Counted from the stretch's first letter, positions 38,836 through 48,878 are shown. The stretch: 64,000 nt of DNA from Simplicispira psychrophila DSM 11588 (GCF_000688255.1 NZ_JHYS01000009.1:1-64000), one strand, 5' to 3'. The notes: generated by a model from the letters alone, not told the origin. Numbers and translations are program-made.

Positions 38836-41274
38836 ATGCAATTTCCTGAATCCTGGTTGCGCGAGTTCTGCAACCCACCCCTGAGCACCGCCGAACTGGC
38901 TGAGACGCTGACCATGGCCGGCTTGGAAGTGGAAGAGCTGGAGCCAGTCGCGCCGCCCTTCACTCGCATCGTTGTCGGCGAAATCAAAGACGCGCAGCAG
39001 CACCCCAATGCCGATCGCCTGCGCGTGTGCCAGGTTGATGCCGGGCAGGGCGAGCTGCTGACCATCGTCTGCGGCGCACCCAACGCCCGCGTTGGCATCA
39101 AGGTGCCGTGCGCGCTGGTCGGTGCCGAGCTGCCGCCGGGTGAAGACGGTAAGCCGTTCCTGATCAAAGTCGGCAAGCTGCGCGGGGTGGAGAGCCAAGG
39201 CATGTTGTGCTCGGCCCGCGAACTGAAAATTGCCGAAGATAGCGGCGGTTTGCTGGAGTTGGCCGCTGATGCGCCTATCGGTCAAGACATCCGCGTCTAC
39301 CTGAATTTAGATGACACGCTGTTCACGCTGAAACTCACGCCCAATTTGGCGCACGCCTTGAGCGTTTACGGCGTGGCGCGTGAGCTGTCGGCATTGACCG
39401 GTGCGCCCTTGAAGGCGCTGGATTTTGCGCCGGTGGCACCAGCCCACAGCGACACGCTGCCCGTCACCATCAGCGCAGCGGATTTGTGCGGCCGCTTTTC
39501 CGGTCGCATCGTGCGCGGTGTCAATCCGCGTGCCGCCACGCCGCAGTGGATGGTCGATCGTTTGGCGCGTTGCGGTCAACGTAGCGTCGCACCGCTGGTC
39601 GATATTTCGAACTATGTGATGTTCGAGTTGGGCCGGCCATCGCATATTTTTGATCTCGACAAAATCCACGGCGGCCTCGATGTGCGCTGGGGCGTGGCCG
39701 GCGAGAAGCTCAAGCTGCTGAACGGCAACACCGTCACCGTCGATGGCCAGGTTGGCGTGATTGCCGATGAGTGCCAAATCGAGTCGCTGGCCGGCATCAT
39801 GGGCGGCGACGCCACTGCCGTCACCGACGACACGAAAAACGTCTATATCGAAGCCGCTTTTTGGTGGCCCAAGGCGATTGCCGGGCGCTCGCGCCGTTAC
39901 AACTTCTCGACTGACGCTGGTCACCGCTTTGAGCGCGGTGTCGATCCGCAGCACACCGTCGAACACATTGAGCGCATCACCGCCTTGGTGCAGGCCATTT
40001 GTGGTGGTGTCGCTGGCCCGATCAGCGATGTGCAGGCGGCCTTGCCCGCTGCCCGCCCGGTTACGCTGCGCGTTGCCCGCGCTTCGCGCGTGATTGGTAT
40101 GCCCCTGACCCAAGCGCAGTGCGCCGATGCGCTGGGCCGCCTTGGTCTGCCGCTGGAGCAAGGCGATGGCACGTTGACGGTCACGCCGCCGTCCTACCGT
40201 TTCGACATCACGATTGAAGAAGATCTGATTGAAGAAGTGGCGCGCATGGTCGGCTATAACCAGCTGCCGACCACACCGCCGCTGGCGCCGATTACGCCCA
40301 AGTTGCGCGCTGAGAGCCAGCGCAGCAGCTTTGCCGTGCGCCGCCAGTTGGCCGGTTTGGGCTACCAAGAAACCATCAACTTCAGCTTTGTCGATGAGCG
40401 CTGGGAGCACGAGCTGGCCGGCAACCCGCAACCCATCAAGCTGCTGAACCCGATTGCCAGCCAAATGGGTGTGATGCGCTCGTCGTTGCTGGGTTCATTG
40501 CTACAGGTTTTGAAGTTCAACCTCGACCGCCGCGCTGACAGCGTGCGCGTATTTGAGCTGGGCCGGGCGTTCTTGCGTGACGCCTCGGTGCTGAACACCG
40601 ATACCACCGTCGAAGGTTTTGATCAGCCGATGCGCGTGGCCGGCTTGGCCTGTGGTCCGGCCGACCAGTTGCAGTGGGGCCGCAAAGAGCAAAGCGTAGA
40701 TTTCTTTGATATCAAGGGCGATGTCGAAGCCTTGCTGGCACCGCTGCAAGCGCAGTTTGAGCCTGCTACGCACCCTGCAATGCATCCCGGTCGCTGCGCG
40801 CGCGTGCTGCTCGATGGCCGTGCCATTGGCTTTATCGGCGAACTGCACCCGCAGTGGCGTCAGTCGTGGGAACTGCCGTTGGCGCCGGTGATGTTTGAGT
40901 TGGAACTCGATGCCGTGCTGCAACGTGCCGTGCCGCAGTTCAAAACCGTGCCCAAGCAGCAAAGCGTTGAGCGCGATTTGGCGGTGGTGGTCGCTGAAAG
41001 CGTGACCTACGCACAACTCGTGGCCGCTATCGCCTCTGTCGTACCGGTCACGCTGCTGCGTAAAACCGTGTTGTTTGACGTTTACCGTGCCAAACCGGTA
41101 AAAGCGGGCGATGCCGCCCCAACCACGGGCTTGACCATAGGTGAAAAGAGTCTGGCGGTGCGCTTGACATTGGGCCGCGACGACGCCACCCTGACCGACG
41201 CAGACATTGATGCCGCTCTGCAAGCGGTGATCACCCAGGTGGCAGCGCAAACCGGCGCCCGCTTGCGTGTGTGA
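38836..41274 (+). CDS. pheT: Phenylalanyl-tRNA synthetase beta subunit
   Basis: 812 aa. It begins [20 protein letters not shown]; a tRNA-binding EMAP-like domain follows (about 40-150, with [13 protein letters not shown]). The editing B3/B4 region and a C-terminal ferredoxin-like anticodon-binding domain ([12 protein letters not shown]) are present. Its stop overlaps the ihfA start (GTGA). GC content is back to the high level of the window's other halves. Confidence 0.96.
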   Translation: MQFPESWLREFCNPPLSTAELAETLTMAGLEVEELEPVAPPFTRIVVGEIKDAQQHPNADRLRVCQVDAGQGELLTIVCGAPNARVGIKVPCALVGAELPPGEDGKPFLIKVGKLRGVESQGMLCSARELKIAEDSGGLLELAADAPIGQDIRVYLNLDDTLFTLKLTPNLAHALSVYGVARELSALTGAPLKALDFAPVAPAHSDTLPVTISAADLCGRFSGRIVRGVNPRAATPQWMVDRLARCGQRSVAPLVDISNYVMFELGRPSHIFDLDKIHGGLDVRWGVAGEKLKLLNGNTVTVDGQVGVIADECQIESLAGIMGGDATAVTDDTKNVYIEAAFWWPKAIAGRSRRYNFSTDAGHRFERGVDPQHTVEHIERITALVQAICGGVAGPISDVQAALPAARPVTLRVARASRVIGMPLTQAQCADALGRLGLPLEQGDGTLTVTPPSYRFDITIEEDLIEEVARMVGYNQLPTTPPLAPITPKLRAESQRSSFAVRRQLAGLGYQETINFSFVDERWEHELAGNPQPIKLLNPIASQMGVMRSSLLGSLLQVLKFNLDRRADSVRVFELGRAFLRDASVLNTDTTVEGFDQPMRVAGLACGPADQLQWGRKEQSVDFFDIKGDVEALLAPLQAQFEPATHPAMHPGRCARVLLDGRAIGFIGELHPQWRQSWELPLAPVMFELELDAVLQRAVPQFKTVPKQQSVERDLAVVVAESVTYAQLVAAIASVVPVTLLRKTVLFDVYRAKPVKAGDAAPTTGLTIGEKSLAVRLTLGRDDATLTDADIDAALQAVITQVAAQTGARLRV

Positions 41275-41630
41275 AGCGTGTGAAGTCCAACGGAAGCGAA
41301 GACGTGATTGAATTTGCCGTAGAGAGCCTGGAAACCCCAGCCCTGACCAAAGCCCAATTGGCCGAACTGCTGTTTGACCATATTGGGTTGAACAAGCGCG
41401 AGTCGAAAGACATGATTGATGCGTTTTTTGACCTGATGGCCCAAAAACTCATCGAAGGGACCGACGTGAAGCTGTCGGGCTTTGGGAATTTCCAGATTCG
41501 TACCAAGGCGCCGCGTCCGGGGCGCAACCCGCGCACCGGCGAATCCATTCCCATCAAAGCGCGCCGGGTGGTGACCTTTCACGCCAGCAGCAAACTGAAA
41601 GAGCAAATACAAAACGCCTCGACTGCGTGA
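41271..41630 (+). CDS. ihfA: Integration host factor alpha subunit
   Basis: 119 aa if started at the GTG that overlaps the pheT stop. The HU/IHF core [37 protein letters not shown] and [18 protein letters not shown] are diagnostic. IHF bends DNA and assists sigma-54 promoters such as that of glnA. The start is uncertain: GTG at 41280 and 41304 are also in frame, and family members usually have short N-termini, so the true protein may be slightly shorter. Confidence 0.92.
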   Translation: MKRVKSNGSEDVIEFAVESLETPALTKAQLAELLFDHIGLNKRESKDMIDAFFDLMAQKLIEGTDVKLSGFGNFQIRTKAPRPGRNPRTGESIPIKARRVVTFHASSKLKEQIQNASTA

Positions 41631-41745
41631 TGTACGTCACTCTTCCTCGCATCGTCTGAGGCCGGTAAGTACAGGGAAAAGTACCGCTGTTATAAGCTTC
41701 GCTGTTCTCCATTTTTACATTCACCTCTGATGCGCTGCCATCGAT

Positions 41746-42195
41746 ATGTCGCTTCCCCTTATTCCTGCGAAACGCTATTTCACGATTGGTGAAGTGGCTC
41801 AGTTGTGTGGCGTCAAGCCCCATGTGCTGCGTTATTGGGAGCAGGAATTTACCCAGTTGCGGCCCATGAAGCGGCGCGGCAATCGACGCTATTACCAGCA
41901 CCATGAGGTGCTGATGATTCGCCGTATTCGCGATCTGTTGTACGACGAGGGTTTCACCATCAGCGGTGCCCGCAACAAGCTGCGTGAAGCACCGACGTTG
42001 TGGCAGGTGCAAGAGGGCGGCTATGTGGGTGAGATGGCAGAGGGCCCATCGTTCGCAGCGCTGCACCTCAGCCCTGAGAGCGCTCAGGTGCAGGCCGAGC
42101 AGGCAGAAAGCCAGCTTCTGCACCTATCGAGCGATATGCACACACTACATAAAGAATTGTGTGAAATCCGGGCGCTGCTGGCTGGTGATAGCTGA
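41746..42195 (+). CDS. MerR family transcriptional regulator
   Basis: 149 aa. The N-terminal HTH KRYFTIGEVAQLCGVKPHVL and RYWEQEFTQLRPMKRRGNRR is MerR-like, with a coiled C-terminal region and no Cys metal site. This small MerR protein sits after ihfA in many beta- and gammaproteobacteria. Its target is unknown. Confidence 0.85.
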   Translation: MSLPLIPAKRYFTIGEVAQLCGVKPHVLRYWEQEFTQLRPMKRRGNRRYYQHHEVLMIRRIRDLLYDEGFTISGARNKLREAPTLWQVQEGGYVGEMAEGPSFAALHLSPESAQVQAEQAESQLLHLSSDMHTLHKELCEIRALLAGDS

Positions 42196-42221
42196 TTTCA
42201 GCTCTATAATACGAGGCTTGT

Positions 42222-42298
42222 CGGTGTGTGGCGCAGCCTGGTAGCGCACTTGCATGGGGTGCAAGGGGTCGAAGGTTCGAATCCTTTCACACCGACCA
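42222..42298 (+). tRNA. tRNA-Pro(GGG)
   Basis: 77 bases with encoded CCA. Acceptor CGGTGTG pairs with CACACCG. The anticodon stem CTTGC/GCAAG holds the loop ATGGGGT with anticodon GGG (codon CCC). The T arm is GAAGG-TTCGAAT-CCTTT, with the T-loop TTCGAAT. A TATAAT at 42205-42210 is a good -10 element. Decayed accessory genes lie right after it. Confidence 0.95.
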
Positions 42299-42306
42299 TA
42301 TGAATC

Positions 42307-42340
42307 AAGGACTTAGAGTAGAAATGCTCTAAGTCCTTTC
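42307..42340 (+). terminator. Intrinsic terminator after tRNA-Pro
   Basis: A 12-bp perfect stem, AAGGACTTAGAG with its complement, has an 8-base loop and ends in TTTC. Confidence 0.88.
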
Positions 42341-42354
42341 TTCGTTGTGGATCT

Positions 42355-43074
42355 CTAAAACTCCATTGTCCCAACCGTTGTCCCAACTGCAGCGAAAGCT
42401 GTGGTTGAGTTCAGCCGTTGTCCCAACCGGGATAGGTAGGACAACGCCCCCCATTTTGCGAAACAAATTGACGCGTCCAATAATTTGTGCAGGAAGCCTA
42501 GTTTGCGGCCCATGTCGTAGTAGCTGATCTGCACCAGTTGGTTGTGCTCGGCTTTGAGCCGCTGGTAAGTTTTCCAGTGCATGCCTTTGGGTCTGCCGCC
42601 ATTGCCGTTCAAGATGCCTGCCTCCCAGCCCAACTGCTTGCGCAGCTTGTTGGTCCGGCTGGCCGCGCGTTCGTCTGCACCTTCTTTTTGCGTAGCGTAG
42701 CCCAGTCCGCAGCACTGGCGGCAGGCAAAGTACCGGCCAGGCGCATAGAGCACTGCCACACGCTTGCTGCATTGGGGATAAGTAAACCAGCGTCGCTCCC
42801 CGCCCAGGTGGCAGGGCGAGGTTTGCGTTGGCACCCGCTGCTCGACCACTCCGCCTGTGCTTTTCATGCAGTAGGACAGCACCATGTTCTGCCAGTCCAC
42901 CCGGATGCGGATGCTCGCCACCGCACGGTCGTTTACCAACTACTGCCAGCTAAAGCTATTTCCCTGCGCCCACAAGCCTTTACGGGTGATCTTGCGAATG
43001 TCCAGTGGCATGGAGTCGCTGGCCTCCGGTTTGCCGTCGTAGCTGCTGCGCCGCCCACTTCCGCGTCCACCTAT
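42355..43074 (-). pseudogene. Decayed zinc-ribbon-type conserved hypothetical gene
   Basis: Read on the minus strand from 43074, the protein would be (I)GGRGSGRRSSYDGKPEASDS, PLDIRKITRKGLWAQGNSFS, WQ, stop, LVNDRAVASIRIRV and onward. I recall this conserved family as accessory cargo in Comamonadaceae. The start codon position holds ATA behind a strong GGAGAGG site. An in-frame TAG replaces Trp after FSWQ. The first zinc-ribbon Cys pair is broken (YPQC where CPxC is expected; the second, CRQC, is intact). The open remainder (42355-42939) still encodes 194 aa. Function is unknown. Confidence 0.7.
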
Positions 43075-43211
43075 TTTCCTCTCCAGTTTTTGCCGAAATC
43101 AATTGGCAAGTTGTACTGATGTTGTGATCTGTAAACCAACGAATCTTTCTGTGGACCGCATGGGTGCTGGGTTTTTGGTGTTTTTCGTAGTGTCGAAAAC
43201 GACGCATACTT

Positions 43212-43669
43212 TTACGCTGTGCGGTTGTTTCTGAGGTCTTTCAGCTTGATCAACATGGCCAAAGTGCCCTCAAACTTGCGGTCTAGGTGGGTTTCGTAGC
43301 GGGACAGCTTTTCCAGCTTGTAGGCTTGAAGTCCTTCGCCAATGGTTTGGTTCACGATGGCATCGTGGTGGCGGGCTTCTTTTTCTTGTTGGTGGCACCG
43401 GTGGGCAGGTGTTCGTCCATCAGCGAATTGACCAGGCTTGCGTAGCCAGCATGGTTGTTCTCCTGGCTGAGCACGGTGTAGCGGCTCAGGATGCTGTGCT
43501 TGAGTGCATTGAAGCGGACGATTTCATAGGGTTGAGGGTGTGGGGCAGCCACTTCTTCAGCTGTTGCCGTGATGGTCGTGTTCATTGCCGCACGTGCCTT
43601 ACCGGCCAGTGCGGTACAGGTGCATTCGCTGGCTTGCGGGCGGTAGCGTATGGCTACATTTTTTGTCAA
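43212..43669 (-). pseudogene. Decayed conserved hypothetical gene with internal deletion
   Basis: The N-terminal part, ending at 43352, contains PYEIVRFNALKHSILSRYTV and SLVNSLMDEHLPTGAT. It then jumps frame. A separate frame continues EARHHDAIVNQTIGEGLQAY, KLEKLSRYETHLDRKFEGTL and AMLIKLKDLR to a stop at 43212-43214. Both halves look like one protein of a family with an N-terminal NAxKHGxLSR motif that has lost a middle segment of perhaps 40 residues. Function is unknown. With the neighbouring pseudogene it looks like a scar of a mobile region. Confidence 0.6.
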
Positions 43670-43678
43670 AAAAGAGAT

Positions 43679-43731
43679 AAAAATAGCCTTTAGCGCTTAT
43701 GTATTAAGCGCTGATAGCTATTGTTTTTGAT
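43679..43731. repeat. Dispersed intergenic palindromic repeat, copy 9
   Basis: AAATAGCCTTTAGCGCTTAT, spacer, TTAAGCGCTGATAGCTATTG. This is one of the most symmetrical copies. Confidence 0.78.
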
Positions 43732-43772
43732 GTCTCGCATCGGGGGCACACAAAAGGTATGCTTACCCTCCT

Positions 43773-44660
43773 ATGGCACTGTTGCTTGATTCTTTTTGGC
43801 GGGCGATCGCGTACTGCATGCGACCGCGTGTGGTGGTGTTGTCTGTCCTGCCGCTGCTGCTGATGGCGCTCATGGCGCTGGTTTTTGGCTATTTCTATTG
43901 GGAGATGGCCGTCACCCAAGTGCATGTGTGGCTGCTGGCGCCTGGCTGGTGGGGCACGCTGTGGAGCTGGTTGCCGGGCCTGGGGCTGGCTGACGCGACA
44001 GCCTGGGTGGCGCCGCTTCTGGTAGTGGTGGCAATCACGCCACTGGTGGTGCTGGTCGCGCTGCTGCTGGTGGCCGTTTTGATGACGCCGGCGCTGGTGG
44101 CGCTGGTAGCCGAGCGCCGCTTTGCCACCCTGGAACGCAAAAAAGGAGGCTCTTTTGCGGCCAGCGTTCTTTGGACGTTGGGCTCAACCCTGTTGGCCGT
44201 ATTGGCGCTGCTGCTGTCCATGCCGCTGTGGCTGGTGCCGCCGTTGGTGCTATTGTTGCCGCCGCTTATTTGGGGTTGGCTGACCTACCGTGTCATGGCC
44301 TTTGATGCCCTGGCCGAGCACGCTAGCCCCAGTGAACGTAAAACGCTGCTGCAGCGCCACCGCATGGGGCTGCTGCTGATAGGGGTCTGTAGCGGCTACC
44401 TGGGCGCCGCACCGGCACTGGTGTGGGCCTCGGGGGTGGTATTTGTCGCAGGGTTTTTTATCCTCATTCCGCTGGCTATCTGGATCTACACCTTCGTCTT
44501 TGCTTTTTCGTCGCTGTGGTTTGCCCACTTTTGCCTGGCCGCGCTGGAGCGCCTGCGCGCCGAAGAAGCTGCAGCCGACCATCCAGCTGCGATGACGTCC
44601 TCTGACACGCTGGTTTTGCCGGCGTCTTCTTCCTCTCTTCTTGCCGTAACCACACCATGA
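43773..44660 (+). CDS. EI24-domain (CysZ-like) membrane protein
   Basis: 295 aa with about five to six hydrophobic helices and a Ser/Ala-rich tail. MALLLDSFWRAIAYCMRPRV and WGWLTYRVMAFDALAEHAS match the EI24 domain. E. coli CysZ is a sulfate permease of this family, but no cys genes are near, so the function is open. Its stop overlaps the next gene's ATG by four bases (ATGA). Confidence 0.8.
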   Translation: MALLLDSFWRAIAYCMRPRVVVLSVLPLLLMALMALVFGYFYWEMAVTQVHVWLLAPGWWGTLWSWLPGLGLADATAWVAPLLVVVAITPLVVLVALLLVAVLMTPALVALVAERRFATLERKKGGSFAASVLWTLGSTLLAVLALLLSMPLWLVPPLVLLLPPLIWGWLTYRVMAFDALAEHASPSERKTLLQRHRMGLLLIGVCSGYLGAAPALVWASGVVFVAGFFILIPLAIWIYTFVFAFSSLWFAHFCLAALERLRAEEAAADHPAAMTSSDTLVLPASSSSLLAVTTP

Positions 44661-45478
44661 CCTTCCGCTTTGGCCTTATCGTCGTTGGCGATGAAATCCT
44701 GTCCGGTAAACGCAGCGACAAACACCTGCCCAAAGTGATTGAGTTGCTGGCTGCGCGCGGTCTGGCGCTGGCCTATGCCGACTATGTCGGCGATGTGCCT
44801 GAGCGCATCACCCACACCTTGGAGCGGGCCTTTGCCTCGGGCGATACGGTGTTTTGTACTGGCGGCATTGGCGCCACGCCCGACGACCAGACGCGCCAGA
44901 GCGCCGCGCGCGCGCTGGGCGTGCCGCTGCAGGCGCACCCGCAGGCGCAGGCGCTGATCCGCGAGCGTATGCAAGAGATGGCACAAGAGCGCGGTGAGGC
45001 CTGTGACCCCGATACCCCGGACAATCTGCAGCGCCTGAACATGGGCGTGTTTCCGGCCGGCGCACGCATCATTCCCAATAGCTATAACAAGATCGCCGGC
45101 TTCAGTTGCAGCGGCAGTGGCGGTGGCGCGGTGCATTTCGTGCCTGGCTTTCCGGTGATGGCCTGGCCGATGATCGAGTGGGTACTAGAGCAACAGTGCG
45201 CGCACCTGTTTCACCAAGCGCCGCAAACCGAGCATTCGGTGCTGGTGTTCGGTGCCATGGAAGCCAGCCTGACGCCGCTGATGGAGCGCATCGAACGTGA
45301 CCACGTTCCGGTGCGTGTCTTCAGCCTGCCCAGCGTGGACCATCCAGTGCATGGCCGCCACATCGAACTGGGCGTGAAAGGCCCATCTGCTGCCGTTCCG
45401 GCCGCCTGGGCCGCCTTGCGTGCTGGTCTGCACCAATCTGGTGCGCAGTGTGGCCCTGAATTGGTGCGTAATGTGTGA
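44657..45478 (+). CDS. CinA-like / molybdopterin-binding (MoCF-domain) protein
   Basis: 273 aa. IVVGDEILSGKRSDKHLPKV and TVFCTGGIGATPDDQTRQSA are the MoCF-fold core of CinA proteins. The C-terminal pyridine-nucleotide deamidase domain of full CinA is absent, so this is the single-domain form. The function is not settled; some relatives are nucleotide pyrophosphatases. The last 50 bases of the gene carry an NtrC site for glnA (45429-45445). Confidence 0.82.
   Translation: MTFRFGLIVVGDEILSGKRSDKHLPKVIELLAARGLALAYADYVGDVPERITHTLERAFASGDTVFCTGGIGATPDDQTRQSAARALGVPLQAHPQAQALIRERMQEMAQERGEACDPDTPDNLQRLNMGVFPAGARIIPNSYNKIAGFSCSGSGGGAVHFVPGFPVMAWPMIEWVLEQQCAHLFHQAPQTEHSVLVFGAMEASLTPLMERIERDHVPVRVFSLPSVDHPVHGRHIELGVKGPSAAVPAAWAALRAGLHQSGAQCGPELVRNV
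45429..45445. promoter_or_regulatory. NtrC binding site, distal, inside the upstream gene
   Basis: TGCACCAATCTGGTGCG matches TGCACC-N5-GGTGCA with one end mismatch. It lies in the coding end of the CinA-like gene, centred near -152 of the predicted glnA start site. Confidence 0.7.
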
Positions 45479-45486
45479 GGTCGGAT

Positions 45487-45503
45487 TGCACTATTTTGGT
45501 GCA
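45487..45503. promoter_or_regulatory. NtrC binding site, proximal
   Basis: TGCACTATTTTGGTGCA is a near-perfect NtrC consensus, centred near -94 of the predicted glnA start, 58 bases from the distal site. Confidence 0.85.
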
Positions 45504-45561
45504 AGAAGGCTATTGCAGGTCGCCATCGCCGCCAGCCGAAGCCCCAGCGGCCAAAATATGC

Positions 45562-45578
45562 TTGGCATGTAATCTGCT
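45562..45578 (+). promoter_or_regulatory. Sigma-54 promoter of glnA
   Basis: TTGGCATGTAATCTGCT has GG and GC elements exactly 10 bases apart, close to TTGGCACG-N4-TTGCT. The start site is predicted near 45589, about 38 bases before the ATG. Confidence 0.85.
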
Positions 45579-45626
45579 AATTACCCGATATCTGTATTTT
45601 CAACCCGTGTTTTTCAGGAGAGATTG

Positions 45627-47042
45627 ATGGCCCAGACCGTTGCAGACGTGATGAAGATGGTGCAAGACAACGAAATCAAATTCGTTGACTTCCGCTTCAC
45701 CGACACCCTTGGCAAGCAGCACCACACCACGGTGCCGGTGTCGCATTTCGACGAAGAAAAATTTTCGTCCGGCCACGCCTTTGATGGCTCGTCGATTGCC
45801 GGTTGGAAGGGCATTGAGGCGTCGGACATGCAGCTGATTCCCGACCCCAATACGGCCAACATTGATCCGTTCTTTGAAGAGCCGACGCTGATCTTGAGCT
45901 GCGACGTGATCGAACCCAGCGACGGCAAGGCCTACGACCGCGATCCGCGCTCCATCGCCCGACGTGCTGAGGCTTACCTCAAGGCTTCCGGCCTGGGCGA
46001 TACGGCCTTCTTTGGGCCTGAGCCAGAATTTTTCATCTTTGACGGCGTGCGCTGGAGCAACGAGCCTGGCAAGGTGATGTACGAGATCGAAGAATACGAA
46101 GCCCCCTGGAATTCGGGCCGCGAGCTGGAAGGCGGCAACCGAGGCCACCGCCCCACCGTCAAAGGCGGCTACTTTCCGTTGCCTCCGGTAGACAGCACGC
46201 ACAACCTGCGCGCCGAGATGTCGCTGATTCTGGAGTCGCTGGGCATTCCGGTGGAAGTGTTCCACCACGAAGTCGCTGGCGCTGGCCAGAATGAAATCGG
46301 CACGCGTTTCAGCACCCTAGTGCAGCGCGCCGACTGGACGATGCTGCAAAAGTACGTCATCCACAACGTCGCCAACGCCTATGGCAAAACCGCCACCTTC
46401 ATGCCCAAGCCCTACGCCGGCGACAACGGCTCGGGTATGCACGTGCACCAGTCGGTCTGGAAAGATGGCAAGAACCTGTTTGCCGGCGACGGCTATGCCG
46501 GTCTGTCGGACTACGCGCTGTATTACATCGGCGGCATCATTAAGCACGCCCGCGCGCTCAACGCCATCACCAACCCCGGCACCAACAGCTACAAACGCTT
46601 GGTGCCGCACTTTGAAGCGCCAGTGAAGCTGGCCTATTCGGCCAAGAATCGCTCGGCCTCGATCCGTATCCCGTACGTGTCCAACCCCAAGGGCCGCCGC
46701 GTCGAAGCGCGCTTCCCCGATCCACTGATGAACCCGTACCTGGGTTTTGCTGCGCTCTTGATGGCCGGCCTAGACGGGGTAGAAAACAAGATCCACCCCG
46801 GCGAAGCTGCCACCAAGGATCTGTACCACTTGCCGCCCGAAGAAGACAAGTTGGTGCCGACCGTCTGCCACAGCCTGGATCAGGCGCTGGACGCACTGGA
46901 TGCCGACCGCGCTTTCCTGACCAAGGGCGGCGTGTTCTCGGACAGTATGCTCGATGCCTACATTGAGCTGAAGATGGGCGAAGTCACGCGCTTTCGTACG
47001 GCGGTGCATCCGGTGGAATACGAAATGTACTACTCGCTGTAA
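45627..47042 (+). CDS. glnA: Glutamine synthetase, type I
   Basis: 471 aa, dodecameric enzyme that makes glutamine from glutamate, ammonia and ATP. Contains [50 protein letters not shown] and the adenylylation Tyr in [10 protein letters not shown] (about residue 400). AGGAGA precedes the ATG; an in-frame TTG one codon earlier is unlikely. It has a sigma-54 promoter and two NtrC sites upstream and glnL/glnG downstream, the classic nitrogen control arrangement. Confidence 0.96.
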   Translation: MAQTVADVMKMVQDNEIKFVDFRFTDTLGKQHHTTVPVSHFDEEKFSSGHAFDGSSIAGWKGIEASDMQLIPDPNTANIDPFFEEPTLILSCDVIEPSDGKAYDRDPRSIARRAEAYLKASGLGDTAFFGPEPEFFIFDGVRWSNEPGKVMYEIEEYEAPWNSGRELEGGNRGHRPTVKGGYFPLPPVDSTHNLRAEMSLILESLGIPVEVFHHEVAGAGQNEIGTRFSTLVQRADWTMLQKYVIHNVANAYGKTATFMPKPYAGDNGSGMHVHQSVWKDGKNLFAGDGYAGLSDYALYYIGGIIKHARALNAITNPGTNSYKRLVPHFEAPVKLAYSAKNRSASIRIPYVSNPKGRRVEARFPDPLMNPYLGFAALLMAGLDGVENKIHPGEAATKDLYHLPPEEDKLVPTVCHSLDQALDALDADRAFLTKGGVFSDSMLDAYIELKMGEVTRFRTAVHPVEYEMYYSL

Positions 47043-47081
47043 GGCGCACCCGGTGACGGCCGTTAGGGGCCGAACCAGATA

Positions 47082-47110
47082 AAAAAGGCGGTGGCACACC
47101 GCCTTTTTTG
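47082..47110 (+). terminator. Intrinsic terminator after glnA
   Basis: A 13-bp stem, AAAAAAGGCGGTG with its complement and a 3-base loop, ends in a T-run. It separates glnA from glnLG. Confidence 0.93.
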
Positions 47111-47256
47111 TTGTCTGCACGCCAGGAACCTGTCGAGTGCCAACGTCCTCTTATGCACTATCGGCGCCTTCGCCGTCCCCTGCAAGCCAGGGGCGCGGCC
47201 GAGGTTTGGGGGATACTCTGCCCCTGCCTGCTGCTGGCCCTGTGCGAGGAAATTTC

Positions 47257-47790
47257 ATGAAAAAAACGCTCTTTACCCTGGTGTCCACCCTGTTGCTGGG
47301 GGCTTGGTGCGCTCCGGCGGCCTGGGCGCAAGACCGCATCTATCGTTGCGGCAACGAATACACCAACAACGTCAGCCAAGCCAAGGAGCGCGGCTGCAAA
47401 CTGGTCGAAGGTGGCAACGTCACAGTGTTGCAAAGTTCGCGTCCTGCCGCTACTGCGTCCTCTTCGTCTTCCTCCTCCTCTGCCGGCCAGGGCAGCAGTG
47501 CGTCATCCGCCAGCTCACCAGCCAATGCACCACGGGTCGATAGCAACGCCCAGCGCGCACGTGACTCGGACGCACGCGCCATTTTCGAGGCCGAACTGCG
47601 CAAAGCAGAAAGCCGCTTGGCTGAACTGAACAAGGAATACAACAACGGTGCTCCCGAGCGCAATGCGCTGGATCTGCGCAATCCCCAGCACTACAGCGAG
47701 CGCACCGCCGAGATCAAGGCCAACATGGGCCGCACCGCCAGCGACATTGAGAGCATCCGGCGTGAACTCGGCCGCGTCGGTTCCCGTTAA
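47257..47790 (+). CDS. Secreted DUF4124-like protein of unknown function
   Basis: 177 aa. A signal peptide, MKKTLFTLVSTLLLGAWCAP, is cleaved near AWAQD. IYRCGNEYTNNVSQAKERGC resembles the DUF4124 start, with two Cys that could form a disulfide. A Ser/Ala-rich linker follows (about 65-95), then a charged helical region (EAELRKAESRLAELNKEYNN). It begins behind GCGAGGA. Its stop and the glnL start overlap (TAATG), so it is coupled to the nitrogen sensor; the reason is unknown. The longer frame from 47137 lacks a ribosome site. Confidence 0.75.
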   Translation: MKKTLFTLVSTLLLGAWCAPAAWAQDRIYRCGNEYTNNVSQAKERGCKLVEGGNVTVLQSSRPAATASSSSSSSSAGQGSSASSASSPANAPRVDSNAQRARDSDARAIFEAELRKAESRLAELNKEYNNGAPERNALDLRNPQHYSERTAEIKANMGRTASDIESIRRELGRVGSR

Positions 47791-48878
47791 TGCCTTACCT
47801 TCCCGTGAACACTGCAGCCGCCGGTCCGGGCCGCTTCCAAGCGCTGGATTTTCTCTCCTTGCTGGTGGCGGTAGTGCACAGCGACGGCACGCTGCAGTTT
47901 GCCAATGCGGCGCTGGAAAATACCTTGGGTTTATCGCGGCGCACGCTGCAGGGCATGGACTTTGCTCCGTTTTTTTCTGACCCACAGTTGCTACAGACGG
48001 CGCTGCAAGCGACGCGCCAGCACGATTTTGCGGCGCTGCGGTTTGAGGCTAGCCTGCGACGCCCGCACCAAGAGCCGATGCTGGTACATGTCAGCGTTGC
48101 CGCCACCGAGCTGGCGCAAGAAGTGCTGGTAGAGCTGTGGCCGCTGGAGCAGCAGGCCCGCCAGGAGCGCGAAGAACGCCTGCGCGAACAAGCCCAGGCG
48201 CACAAAGAGCTGATCCGCAATCTGGCGCATGAAATCAAGAATCCACTCGGTGGCCTGCGTGGTGCCGCACAACTGCTGGAGCTGGAGCTGACCAACCCGG
48301 CATTGACTGAATACACCCAGGTGATCGTTCACGAGGCCGATCGCCTGCAAAGTCTGGTCGATCGGCTGCTGGAGCCGCACCGCCATCCGCACCAAGTCGG
48401 TGATGTGAACATCCACGAAGTGTGCGAGCGCGCACGCACCCTGGTTTTATTGGAGTACCCGCAGGGCTTGAGGGTGGTGCAGGACTACGACATCTCGATC
48501 CCCGAGTTTCGCGGCGACCGCGCCCAACTGTTGCAGGCAGTGCTCAATATCGTGCAAAACGCCGCCCAGGCACTGGTGGCAAAGATGGCTCGCGGCGAGC
48601 CCGCGTGCATCACGCTGCGCACGCGGGTGGCGCGCCAGATCACTATCGGACGCGAGCGCCACAAGTTGGCACTGCAATTGCATGTGATAGACAACGGTCC
48701 GGGCGTACCCGAGGCTTTGCGCGAGCGCATTTTTTATCCGCTGGTATCCGGGCGCGATGGCGGTTCGGGGCTGGGGTTGGCGCTGGCGCAAACCTTTGTG
48801 CAGCGCCATGACGGCATCCTCGAATGCGACAGCGTGCCCGGCTGCACCGATTTTCGGCTGCTGATTCCGCTGCCTTGA
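47790..48878 (+). CDS. glnL: Nitrogen regulation sensor kinase NtrB
   Basis: 362 aa. An N-terminal PAS domain is followed by the H box NLAHEIKNPLGGLRGAAQLL (phosphorylated His), the N box LNIVQNAAQAL and ATP-lid motifs DNGPGVPEAL and SGRDGGSGLGLALA. It phosphorylates NtrC under nitrogen limitation, controlled by PII. It is cytoplasmic with no membrane helix. Start and stop of the upstream secreted protein overlap. Confidence 0.93.
   Translation: MPYLPVNTAAAGPGRFQALDFLSLLVAVVHSDGTLQFANAALENTLGLSRRTLQGMDFAPFFSDPQLLQTALQATRQHDFAALRFEASLRRPHQEPMLVHVSVAATELAQEVLVELWPLEQQARQEREERLREQAQAHKELIRNLAHEIKNPLGGLRGAAQLLELELTNPALTEYTQVIVHEADRLQSLVDRLLEPHRHPHQVGDVNIHEVCERARTLVLLEYPQGLRVVQDYDISIPEFRGDRAQLLQAVLNIVQNAAQALVAKMARGEPACITLRTRVARQITIGRERHKLALQLHVIDNGPGVPEALRERIFYPLVSGRDGGSGLGLALAQTFVQRHDGILECDSVPGCTDFRLLIPLP

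Noticed and set aside
42940-43211. Plus-strand open frame over the pseudogenes
   Set aside because: The minus-strand reading gives a recognisable family; the plus frame is a shadow.
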